DNA from: Saprospiraceae bacterium UBA7687
Lineage (GTDB): Bacteria; Bacteroidota; Bacteroidia; Chitinophagales; Saprospiraceae
Reading direction: 5' to 3'
DNA length: 44,678 nt
NCBI GenBank assembly: GCA_002482845.1
Contig: DLGT01000036.1
Coordinates: 1-44,678, forward strand
The notes under the pieces are model-generated. The model was not told where the DNA came from. It was given only the letters and a program-made list of their open reading frames with translations, and did no database searches. Below are positions 8,842 to 17,553 of this stretch, in pieces. Position 1 is the first letter of the stretch; each line of letters starts with the position of its first letter. Made by a program: the position numbers and the translations under genes.

Positions 8842-11292
8842 ATGATCAACAATAACATATCAACAATATTATATTCGACCATTATTTGCTTCTTTTGTTT
8901 GGGTAATATTCATGCCCAATCCCCTACAAAAAAGCAATATCTAGAGAGAGCAGAACGGGATTATGCAGATAAGAACTTCTACGGAGCACTTATCAATTAC
9001 AATATCGTTTTGGAATTCGATGAAAAAGATCCAGTAATTATATTCAAGGCTGCGGAATCAGCACGACAATTTAATTCGTATGCTAGAGCAGCTGAAAAAT
9101 ATAGCTACTTGGTCGACACCTTAAATGATGATAAACAGCCACTTTCCGTTTTCTGGTTGGCCAGTATGAATCAAAGAGTAGGCAAGTATGATGAAGCAAA
9201 GAAGTATTATGACATGTACTTATCCGAATATGGAGGGACAGATAGTTTGTACACAGAATTGGCAAAAAAAGAATTGGTTTCTGTCGACTATGCCAAAGGT
9301 GTGGTGACCAATCCAAAAAAGAATGTAACCTTTGACAAACTCGGAGAAGATGTCAATAGTACTTCATCTGATGTATCGGCCATCATACACAACAAAAAAC
9401 TCTATTTTTCTTCCATGAAGTACTATGAAGAAAAAGTAGTTAAAAAAGCACCCAAAAGGGAAATTTCTAAGTTATTGCAAAAGGACGGTGAAGAGCCTGC
9501 TGAATTGATACCTGGATATATTAATGAAACAGATTCATTGGTTTCAAATATTGCTTTCAGTACAGATGGAAAAACAGTTTATTACACCGTTTGTGAATAC
9601 ATCAATGGTAGTGATATTCATTGTGATATTTATAAAAGTAACATAGACTCTGTAGGTAATCTCAGCAATGAAATGATATTGCCAGATCCTATTAATTTGC
9701 CTGGTACTACATCTACGCACCCACATTTGACCATTGACAAAGTAACTGGCAAAGAATTTTTATTTTTTGTTTCCAATCGAGAAGGTGGATTGGGTGGACT
9801 AGATATTTGGTACAGTCTGATAGATCCAAAATTTGGTTATTCACAACCAATAAATATTAAGGAGGTTAATACATCAAATGATGAAGTCACACCGTTTTAT
9901 CACAAAGATAATGACTTTTTATACTTTAGTTCTGATGGGAGACCTGGCTTAGGTGGTTTGGATATTTACAAATCTGCCAAAATTAATGATGCTTTTGGCG
10001 GTGTCGTCGGATTAGGTGCTCCGTTCAATAGTAGTTATAATGACATTTATTATTTTGAAGACATTGCGGATTCTACAGCTTATCTTTCTTCAAATCGTGA
10101 AGGTGCTTTGTTTTTAGATAGTTATTTCGAGTCTTGTTGTTATGATATTTTCAAATTGAACATCATCAAGATTGAGCTAGATCTGAATGCACTTACCTTT
10201 GATAAATTGACAGGTAGAATACTCAAAAAGGCTACGGTCATATTGATAGATCAAGATACAGGAAAAGAAATTGCAAGATTTAAAAATGATGATGGTAATG
10301 ACCACAAATTTCCATTGGTAGAGGATAGAAATTATCTGATCATAGCGGAAAGGGAAAATTATTATCCTGATACCATTAAGTTTTCTACCATTGGTGTGGA
10401 TAAAAATGAGACTATTATCAAAAAAATGTATCTGAGCACCGATATGATGCTGCTAGATGTATTTACATATACAAAGGTTGGGAAGTTGCCGTTGGATGGC
10501 ACGACAGTATCTTTGATAGATATGTCAGACATGGCTGTCAAAGATATCGTGGAAATCAATCCATTAGGTAATGAATACAACTTCATGTTGGATAGAGGTA
10601 AAATCTATAAAATTATTGCTACCAAAGATGGGTATACAGAGGCCATAGACACGGTAGATACGAGACCTTACGACAAGTCCGGACTTATCAAACGAGATTT
10701 ATATCTTGATAAATTTGTGCTACAAGATTTGCTACCGATCAGTTTATTCTTTGACAATGACTTACCAGATATTTCTAGTAGAAAGACGGTCACTAAATCT
10801 AAATATGGTGATTTGGTCAATAAGTATGTAAGCAGAAAGGAAGTTTACAAAGACAAGTTTACTAAACCACTTCCACTTGCGGATCGAGCATTGGCGAGGG
10901 ATGATTATGAAGTGTTTTTTGAAGGAGATGTCAAAGGTGGATATGATCAATTTAAACTCTTTATGAAATCACTCCTTCAGGAACTCGAAGCAGGGAACAA
11001 AGTGGAGCTGATATTGAAGGGATATGCATCTCCAAGGGCTGACTCTAAATACAACCTAGCATTAGGTCAACGAAGGGTAAATTCTGTCAAAAACGATATG
11101 ATATTTTATGATAATGAAGTATTAAAACCATACTTCTTATCAGGTCAATTGGTTTTGACGGATATATCATTTGGTAAAGAACTGGCGCCACCTGATGTAG
11201 AAAGTAGCCTAGAAGACGAGCGTAACTCTATATATAATATAAAGGCCGCTAAAGAAAGAAGGGTAGAAATATTAAGAGCATCACGAAATTAA
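8842..11292 (+). CDS. OmpA-family protein with TPR and PD40 repeats
   Basis: This 816-residue envelope protein has a signal peptide (to about NIHAQ), TPR-like helices (residues about 28-130), a PD40/WD40-like propeller region (about 165-450; KKLYFSSMKY, FFVSNREGGLGGLDIW, YFSSDGRPGLGGLDIY, AYLSSNREG), one or two carboxypeptidase-regulatory-like beta domains (about 455-620) and a C-terminal OmpA peptidoglycan-binding domain (about 630-816; GYASPRADSKYNLALGQRR, KERRVEI). This architecture is common in Bacteroidota and includes T9SS envelope components of the PorE type, which link PorP-like proteins to peptidoglycan. It starts 12 bp after the PorP stop. Its exact role here is inferred from context. 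Confidence 0.87.
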   Translation: MINNNISTILYSTIICFFCLGNIHAQSPTKKQYLERAERDYADKNFYGALINYNIVLEFDEKDPVIIFKAAESARQFNSYARAAEKYSYLVDTLNDDKQPLSVFWLASMNQRVGKYDEAKKYYDMYLSEYGGTDSLYTELAKKELVSVDYAKGVVTNPKKNVTFDKLGEDVNSTSSDVSAIIHNKKLYFSSMKYYEEKVVKKAPKREISKLLQKDGEEPAELIPGYINETDSLVSNIAFSTDGKTVYYTVCEYINGSDIHCDIYKSNIDSVGNLSNEMILPDPINLPGTTSTHPHLTIDKVTGKEFLFFVSNREGGLGGLDIWYSLIDPKFGYSQPINIKEVNTSNDEVTPFYHKDNDFLYFSSDGRPGLGGLDIYKSAKINDAFGGVVGLGAPFNSSYNDIYYFEDIADSTAYLSSNREGALFLDSYFESCCYDIFKLNIIKIELDLNALTFDKLTGRILKKATVILIDQDTGKEIARFKNDDGNDHKFPLVEDRNYLIIAERENYYPDTIKFSTIGVDKNETIIKKMYLSTDMMLLDVFTYTKVGKLPLDGTTVSLIDMSDMAVKDIVEINPLGNEYNFMLDRGKIYKIIATKDGYTEAIDTVDTRPYDKSGLIKRDLYLDKFVLQDLLPISLFFDNDLPDISSRKTVTKSKYGDLVNKYVSRKEVYKDKFTKPLPLADRALARDDYEVFFEGDVKGGYDQFKLFMKSLLQELEAGNKVELILKGYASPRADSKYNLALGQRRVNSVKNDMIFYDNEVLKPYFLSGQLVLTDISFGKELAPPDVESSLEDERNSIYNIKAAKERRVEILRASRN

Positions 11293-11300
11293 AAAAACAA

Positions 11301-11390
11301 ATGAAATCTCTCAAAAAGGCAATTAGAGTAGGTCGTGCAGACATGAAGATTGTTTTTTTGAGAAGATTCTATTTGAACATTAAAAAATAA
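11301..11390 (+). other. Small basic ORF (29 codons) overlapping a long hairpin
   Basis: Between the OmpA gene and the giant cargo gene, an ATG at 11301 opens a 29-codon frame rich in Lys/Arg (starts MKSLKKAIRVGR) ending 14 bp before the next ATG. The same segment forms a 13-bp stem: 11305-11317 pairs with 11355-11368 with one bulged A. It may be a tiny gene, or an RNA structure that tunes expression between the genes. Neither reading is proven; the hairpin is the firmer observation. Confidence 0.35.
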
Positions 11391-11404
11391 ATAAAATTAA
11401 TCCG

Positions 11405-14400
11405 ATGAATATCTTTGTAATGGGAAATATATCTAAAAAAATATTTACAGCTATTTGCAGGTTAAGCATCATAGTTATTATCTTCATGTCTTTGCCTAAT
11501 GTAGGTAAAAGTACGCACATTGTAGGTGGTAATATAACTTACAAAAGTATTGGAAATGTACCAGGAGGTAAAGGATTTACAGTCCGATTGACCTTAAGAC
11601 GTGACTGTTTTTTGGGATCACCTGAGGCTGAATTTGATAATCCTGCATATGTCGGTATTTTTAGTGCTAAGAATGGTACTTGGATTAGGTCATTTACGAT
11701 GCCATTTATGTCATCTGATACGCTCAATGAGTTTATCAGGAGTGATTGTGGATTTGAGGGTACACAAGTCTGTGTGCATGAAACTACCTACACTGGGGCA
11801 ATAACTTTACCGCAAATAGAAGGTGGTTATATTCTTGCATACCAGAGATGTTGTCGTAATATCTCTTTAAATAATATCATTGATCCTGTAGAAACAGGAA
11901 GTACTTATTGGGTAGCAATTACTGAGACAGCCTATAATTTTAACAATAATTCGCCTACTTTTAAACAATGGCCTGATGTCTATATCTGTAATAATAAACC
12001 ATTGGATTTTGACCATAGCGCCACAGATATTGATGGTGATTCTTTGGTTTACAAGTTATGTTTACCTTCGTCAGGTGCTACATTAATAAATCCCCAACCT
12101 ACTCAACCAAGCCCTCCACCATTTGCTGGTATCATATGGGCACCACCATATTCTATCAATGATTTGCTCGGAGGAGTACCACTGAAAATTAATGCTCAGA
12201 CAGGATTAATTACGGGCACTCCCAATTTGGTAGGACAATTTCTAGTAGGTGTTTGTGTAGATGAATATCGAAAAGGCATACTTTTAAGTTCGGTGAGAAG
12301 GGATTTTCAATATAATGTAAGGCTTTGTAGTCAACCACCGTTGGCAGAGTTTTCTACTTCTGAGTCCAATTGTGATGGTCTACGTGTGGAGTTTTATAAT
12401 GAGAGTCTGAGTGCTAGTAACTTTAGGTGGAATTTTAATTTTCCGAGCACGGATCCTGCATTCCAATCTACAGAGACAAACCCAATATTCAATTTTCCAT
12501 CTTCGGGCGTTTATAATGTCAGACTCCTTGCTACTAGGGGATCAGATGGATGTTTTGATACCATAGTAAAGACCGTATCGGTTTTTGAAAATAAAATAAT
12601 ACCTGACTTCAATTTTAGTTTATCAGGTTGTAATGACAATAATGATAGTCTTAAAATTCAATTGAATGATGCATCGGTTTATGATGAACCTGGGTTTGCT
12701 TTATCAGAATGGTCATGGAGTGTCTTACAGAATGGGGCCACAACCTTATATTCGGGCAATAATCCAATCATTGATTTAGCAGGAAGCGGTGATGCTGAAG
12801 TAACCCTAGTGGTAACAGCAAGTAATGGATGTCGGGCTACTACAGTCAAGACCATAAATATAGCAAGTTTAGCTCCAAAAGTAGATTTTGATTTTTCTCT
12901 TTCAGACTGTCCGTCAGAAGGAATTGCACAATTGGTTTTTAACAACTTATCTGCACCACTCAATCCATTTGCCACCATAGCATCTATTTCTTGGGCAATA
13001 GGAAATCAAACATTTACGGATGATCCACTGAGTATCACGCTTCCTACGAGTACAACAAATCTATCAGTAACACTAACCGTTAACTTTGTAGGTGGTTGTA
13101 CAAAATCGCTTACCAAATCTTTCTCATTACAAGATTTATTGCCTAAAGCTGATTTCTCATTCCAACCTATTGAGTGTCCTGATGAAAACAGTGTCCAACT
13201 AGAATTAACCTATGTAGATACCCTTGCTAATGGCATCTCTACAACGGACATATCTTGGATAGTGGGTATTGCTAGCAATCAATTGCCTTACACTGGCACC
13301 GATATTACCATTGTTATACCAAAAGATAGTATTCTTTTTGTGAATATGATTGTCAATTATGAAAATGGTTGTAGCGATACTGTCCAAAGATCATTTTTGC
13401 CTGGACCATTTGCTACTATAAAATTTGTTGCGGATCCTATCATACTTTGCCCTAATCAGTCAAAAACATTTGTGACCAATCCGAATCCTGCATGGACATA
13501 TACTTGGTCACCCACAGATGGATTAGACCTTACGGACCCATCCAATCCTATTGTCACAATTGATTCAAATATTACTTATCAAGTAACTGTTTCTGATGGA
13601 TTGTGTACGGTTGTTTCGTCTGTAGATGTATTTGCATTGGAAGATGGTATCACCTTGCAGATAGAAGGAGACACCACAAGCTGTGATGGTAGCGTATTAC
13701 TGACCGTTTCAGGTGGCGTAGGCGTAGGAGAGTATATCTGGAGTACAGATTTTAATCTTACGGTTGTTATTGCTACAGGAGATACTTTAAAGACGCAATT
13801 TACTGGAAAGGAAGAAACATATTATGCACAGTTTGTGGGCGAACAATGTTCTACATTTCCAGCGCAAATTACAGTAAGTAATGAAACCCCTAGTATAGAA
13901 ACCGTGTCACCGTTTACAGTATGTAGGGAAGATACCACTAAACTATTGACCTTAAATCTGGATCCATCACACAATAACCAATTTGTTTGGGATTCTGACA
14001 GTCACATCGTTTCAGGTGGAAATACATCTAGTCCTACCATAGGCATTGGACCTGATGAAAATGGACCGTTTGTGTTTTACTTTACTGTTACTAATCAGTT
14101 TGGCTGTAGTTTGAGAGATTCGATTGAGGTCATCATTTCAGACAATCCTGTTGTTGATTTTAGTTATAGCTTATCTGAATGTGGTAAAAATGAGTTTTGT
14201 TTTGAAATAACTGGAAGCTACACTGGCTTTTTACAGTGGAATTTTGGCGATCCTACGACCACCAATGACATATCATTGCAACCTAAACCTTGCTACACCT
14301 ATCCTGACTCAGGAACTTATAATGTGACATTGGTCAATCTAGTGAATGTGTGTCCATTCAAAATAGAAAGTCAAGATGTGGTTGTCAATCCTTTGATTTC

Positions 14401-15640
14401 GATCAATGCCATAGATGACCAAGTAAGGTGTCTAGGGGATACCATAATATTTGTAGCGGATGCCAATATTGACGATGTGACTTATTCATGGACAGATATG
14501 AATGGAAATGTAGTCACTAGTGGTAATACCCTTGAAATTATCTTGGATAATGATGCAGAATACATCGTGACTGCAGAAGATATTTATGGATGTAAAGATA
14601 CTGATACTGTAAGGGCGGAAGTATTTAGATTTGATTTTACCGTTGATTTGGATGGTCGAGACAGTCTTTGTATCAATCAAGAATATGAAATTAGTATTAT
14701 CATTGATGATCCTTCGCTATATACCTATCAATGGTCGCCGGCAGAGTGTATTGTTTCGGGTGGAGATTCACCTAATCCAATAATCAAAGCAGTAGAAGGA
14801 AAGGTACTTACGGTCATCCTTACAAATATGGAAACAGGATGCGCAAGTAAGGCGGATATCACCCCGAAAATAACTCAACCATTTGATTTTCAAGTTTCTG
14901 GACCAAGTCAGTTTTGTTTATCGCAAAATTCAGAAGTGACGCTCGACATTGATAATCCAGATGCATATAATTATTTATGGTCGCCAGCAGAATGTTTTAC
15001 ATCGAGTACTACCATCCAAAACCCAACTGTGTTGCTAACTGCGGATAAATTATTATTTGTAGAAGTGACGGATAAGCTTTCTGGATGTAAACAAAGTTCC
15101 GAATTTTTAGCTGAGGTAGGTGAGCAAGTATCTGTAGAAGTCAATGCAGATCCAGATTTTACCATTTTTGAAGGTGAAAGCATAGAAATTTTTGTCTCAA
15201 ATCCAATAGGCAATGCAAGCTATGAATGGAGTACTGGTGATGATGGACTTAGTATTATAGTGAGTCCTACAGACACGACGTCATACACTGTAACTGTCAC
15301 GGATGAAAATGGATGTACAGCCACAGATGTCGTAACAGTGACCGTCAGAAAAGCGCAATGTGATGAAACGGATGTGTATCTGCCTAATGCATTCTCACCG
15401 AATAGTGATGGAGTCAATGATATCTTGTATGTGAGGAGTAATTTTGTAGATGATATGGAGCTTATTATTTACAATCGGTGGGGACAAGAAGTATTCAGAT
15501 CAAAAGACCAAACAATAGGGTGGGATGGAACCTTTAATGGTGAGCCACTACCACCGGATGCATATGCTTATTATTTAAGGGCTTTGTGTATAAATGCATT
15601 AGAATATAGGAAGCAAGGCAATGTTAACTTGCTCAGATAA
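11405..15640 (+). CDS. Giant secreted PKD/Ig-like protein with T9SS type B sorting domain
   Basis: The 1411-residue protein has a signal peptide (residues about 1-36), an N-terminal domain common in Bacteroidota surface proteins (STHIVGGNITY, GGYILAYQRCCRN, DHSATDIDGDSLVYKLC, VGVCVDEYRKG), a PKD-like domain (about 312-395), many Cys-containing Ig-like repeats, and a C-terminal gliding-motility-type domain (about 1318-1411; VYLPNAFSPNSDGVNDILYV, YNRWGQEVF, WDGTFNGEPLPPDAYAYYL), the T9SS type B signal. It is therefore probably exported by the T9SS and displayed as an adhesin-like surface protein. It is last in the PorP-OmpA-cargo set and followed by a strong terminator. The start may be 11405 or 11420; both keep the signal peptide. 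Confidence 0.9.
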   Translation: MNIFVMGNISKKIFTAICRLSIIVIIFMSLPNVGKSTHIVGGNITYKSIGNVPGGKGFTVRLTLRRDCFLGSPEAEFDNPAYVGIFSAKNGTWIRSFTMPFMSSDTLNEFIRSDCGFEGTQVCVHETTYTGAITLPQIEGGYILAYQRCCRNISLNNIIDPVETGSTYWVAITETAYNFNNNSPTFKQWPDVYICNNKPLDFDHSATDIDGDSLVYKLCLPSSGATLINPQPTQPSPPPFAGIIWAPPYSINDLLGGVPLKINAQTGLITGTPNLVGQFLVGVCVDEYRKGILLSSVRRDFQYNVRLCSQPPLAEFSTSESNCDGLRVEFYNESLSASNFRWNFNFPSTDPAFQSTETNPIFNFPSSGVYNVRLLATRGSDGCFDTIVKTVSVFENKIIPDFNFSLSGCNDNNDSLKIQLNDASVYDEPGFALSEWSWSVLQNGATTLYSGNNPIIDLAGSGDAEVTLVVTASNGCRATTVKTINIASLAPKVDFDFSLSDCPSEGIAQLVFNNLSAPLNPFATIASISWAIGNQTFTDDPLSITLPTSTTNLSVTLTVNFVGGCTKSLTKSFSLQDLLPKADFSFQPIECPDENSVQLELTYVDTLANGISTTDISWIVGIASNQLPYTGTDITIVIPKDSILFVNMIVNYENGCSDTVQRSFLPGPFATIKFVADPIILCPNQSKTFVTNPNPAWTYTWSPTDGLDLTDPSNPIVTIDSNITYQVTVSDGLCTVVSSVDVFALEDGITLQIEGDTTSCDGSVLLTVSGGVGVGEYIWSTDFNLTVVIATGDTLKTQFTGKEETYYAQFVGEQCSTFPAQITVSNETPSIETVSPFTVCREDTTKLLTLNLDPSHNNQFVWDSDSHIVSGGNTSSPTIGIGPDENGPFVFYFTVTNQFGCSLRDSIEVIISDNPVVDFSYSLSECGKNEFCFEITGSYTGFLQWNFGDPTTTNDISLQPKPCYTYPDSGTYNVTLVNLVNVCPFKIESQDVVVNPLISINAIDDQVRCLGDTIIFVADANIDDVTYSWTDMNGNVVTSGNTLEIILDNDAEYIVTAEDIYGCKDTDTVRAEVFRFDFTVDLDGRDSLCINQEYEISIIIDDPSLYTYQWSPAECIVSGGDSPNPIIKAVEGKVLTVILTNMETGCASKADITPKITQPFDFQVSGPSQFCLSQNSEVTLDIDNPDAYNYLWSPAECFTSSTTIQNPTVLLTADKLLFVEVTDKLSGCKQSSEFLAEVGEQVSVEVNADPDFTIFEGESIEIFVSNPIGNASYEWSTGDDGLSIIVSPTDTTSYTVTVTDENGCTATDVVTVTVRKAQCDETDVYLPNAFSPNSDGVNDILYVRSNFVDDMELIIYNRWGQEVFRSKDQTIGWDGTFNGEPLPPDAYAYYLRALCINALEYRKQGNVNLLR

Positions 15641-15661
15641 TAAAACAATATTTGATGAAAT

Positions 15662-15705
15662 AAAAAAAGCCTTAATTGACATTGGTGTCAGTTAAGGCTT
15701 TTTTT
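15662..15705 (+). terminator. Strong intrinsic terminator of the T9SS locus
   Basis: A 20-bp stem (15662-15681 with 15686-15705, one G-U pair) with a TTGG loop starts 22 bp after the cargo stop. A seven-A run on the left and seven-T run on the right form its base, so it works as a rho-independent terminator in the plus direction and has bidirectional symmetry. Confidence 0.92.
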
Positions 15706-15780
15706 ATGAATGGATTTACCGAATTCTGATTTAAAGTCACCGAATGCTGATTTTGTAGCGATAATAAATTTAAATTGTTT

Positions 15781-15788
15781 TATATTTG
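15781..15788 (+). promoter_or_regulatory. Predicted -7 box (TATATTTG)
   Basis: TATATTTG matches the Bacteroidota -7 consensus and ends 31 bp before the ATG at 15820. A TTTG is 25 bp upstream, longer than the usual spacer. It follows the terminator, so the next gene is its own transcription unit. Confidence 0.45.
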
Positions 15789-15819
15789 TGAAACTGATCA
15801 AAAATCTAAATTATAAGAC

Positions 15820-17424
15820 ATGAAACAATTAATAACAATTACTTTTATTTTATTGGGATTTGATGCTTTTACGCAATTAAACTTACCCTTAAAATTTCAA
15901 AATAGTGAAACAAAGTGGGCTGAATTAAGCTGGATAGAAGGAAATAAGATAGATGATCAGTGGTTTGAGATGAGGGTACCGCCTATCATTGTAGATGATA
16001 CTATGTATGTATTTATGAATTATCGGGGACTTTTTGACAATGGTGTTTCAGTGGGTTATTGCGGATACACAATCAAAAAATTAAATAAAAATACTGGTGA
16101 AGTATATTGGGAGACAAGGCGAGTTTATAAGGAGTTTCTTAAAAGAAAAGCAATTAGTCAACCTACATTGGTAGATGGACAATTGGTCGTTACATTATAT
16201 GATGAGGCAGAACAACCAACAGGCACAGGTACATATTGGGCCTTTTGCTATCCAGCATATATTACGCTAGATCTACAAAGTGGAGAAGTTGTCGATAGTA
16301 ATTATATTGATAAACTTGATTCTTCAATACCAAAATTCAGATCGATAGCTGGTGTTTCAGGGCAAAATAGTACGACAAGTTCAAGGATTTACAGATATGA
16401 AAATGGATATTTGCATAGGTTTTACACAACAGGGGCGGAATCATTTGTTAATACGAAAATTAATAATTCTGGCAAGATAATTAGGATAGATTCATCATTA
16501 TTTACTGCAACATTTTTTACAGAAAACTTAAGATATTTCGATCTAATTGATGGGAATAAAGGCGCATTAATGGTATCTCAATCCGAAAACTGGAAAATTA
16601 AAGAAATCATCATTGGTATATTTGATAGTGAAATGCAACTCCTTGAGAAATATGATATTACGCATCATTTTAAAGATACTATAGGTTTTTGTGTTGGATA
16701 TAGGTATGATAATGGTTATTTTATTACAGAATCTGGTATAGAAGATTTCGGTACAAAAACACTTCGGTTGACTTACCATATGTTTGATATGAAGGCAAAT
16801 TTAATTGATAAAATTACTTATACCCTTAGAGATGGTATTGATAATGGTATCATGTACGGTTATTTTTATCCTTTGGCAGATGTGATAAATAACAGAATTT
16901 TACTTAGTAGGTGTCGTCAAGATAAAATAACAGAAAGTACTTATTATGATTTGTTTGCTTCAGAAGGAGATACCATTAGTTTGGTCAAAAGAACATTGGT
17001 AGAGGGCACTAAAGATCATTTTAGGACAGAATATGCTTCCATGATGGAAAATGGAGACATACTTTTATATGTTCAGCAATTTATATGGACCGGAACTGGT
17101 TTTGGAAGTGATTATCCACGGTTTTATAGCTGGGTCCTGCTAGATGGACAGAAGATGAATATATTGAGTAGCGTACTAGATGCTTCAAATGATGTAAACA
17201 TAAAAATGTACCCAAATCCATCATCTCATCTCATCACCATAGATGATGCGACACGATTTGACAAAAAGGTATCTTTAACATCTATAAGTGGTCATGTGAA
17301 TCAATTAATACTCCAAGAAGGTCAGATAGATGTGTCAACGCTTACGTCAGGTACTTATATCATTGCTCTGACAGATGCTACATCAGGAAAGATATATAGA
17401 CAGAAGATTATAAAAATAGATTAG
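15820..17424 (+). CDS. Secreted protein with T9SS type A sorting domain
   Basis: The 534-residue product has a signal peptide (MKQLITITFILLGFDAFTQ) and a C-terminal T9SS type A sorting domain (about 460-534; IKMYPNPSSHLITID, TSGTYIIAL, YRQKIIKID). The body has repeated beta-strand stretches with aromatic residues and could be a propeller-like fold (GEVYWETRR, LDLQSGEVVDSNYI), reminiscent of PQQ/Kelch-style repeats, but no named domain is certain. It should be exported across the outer membrane by the T9SS. It is monocistronic: a terminator precedes it and another follows. Confidence 0.85.
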   Translation: MKQLITITFILLGFDAFTQLNLPLKFQNSETKWAELSWIEGNKIDDQWFEMRVPPIIVDDTMYVFMNYRGLFDNGVSVGYCGYTIKKLNKNTGEVYWETRRVYKEFLKRKAISQPTLVDGQLVVTLYDEAEQPTGTGTYWAFCYPAYITLDLQSGEVVDSNYIDKLDSSIPKFRSIAGVSGQNSTTSSRIYRYENGYLHRFYTTGAESFVNTKINNSGKIIRIDSSLFTATFFTENLRYFDLIDGNKGALMVSQSENWKIKEIIIGIFDSEMQLLEKYDITHHFKDTIGFCVGYRYDNGYFITESGIEDFGTKTLRLTYHMFDMKANLIDKITYTLRDGIDNGIMYGYFYPLADVINNRILLSRCRQDKITESTYYDLFASEGDTISLVKRTLVEGTKDHFRTEYASMMENGDILLYVQQFIWTGTGFGSDYPRFYSWVLLDGQKMNILSSVLDASNDVNIKMYPNPSSHLITIDDATRFDKKVSLTSISGHVNQLILQEGQIDVSTLTSGTYIIALTDATSGKIYRQKIIKID

Positions 17425-17438
17425 TATATTTTTTTAGT

Positions 17439-17490
17439 AAGCTTGTAGCCAATTTGTTTTATAAGACAGTTGGCTACAAGCTTTTTTTTT
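17439..17490 (+). terminator. Intrinsic terminator after the T9SS cargo gene
   Basis: A perfect 14-bp stem (17439-17452 with 17470-17483) with a 17-base loop runs into a T-tract ending at 17490. It lies 14 bp after the stop at 17424. There is no A-run on the left, so it serves the plus strand only. Confidence 0.9.
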
Positions 17491-17553
17491 GCGTCGAATA
17501 TTTTATTAGTACAAAAGATTTAGTTGATATCAGGCCTTAATGTACTTTTTACT

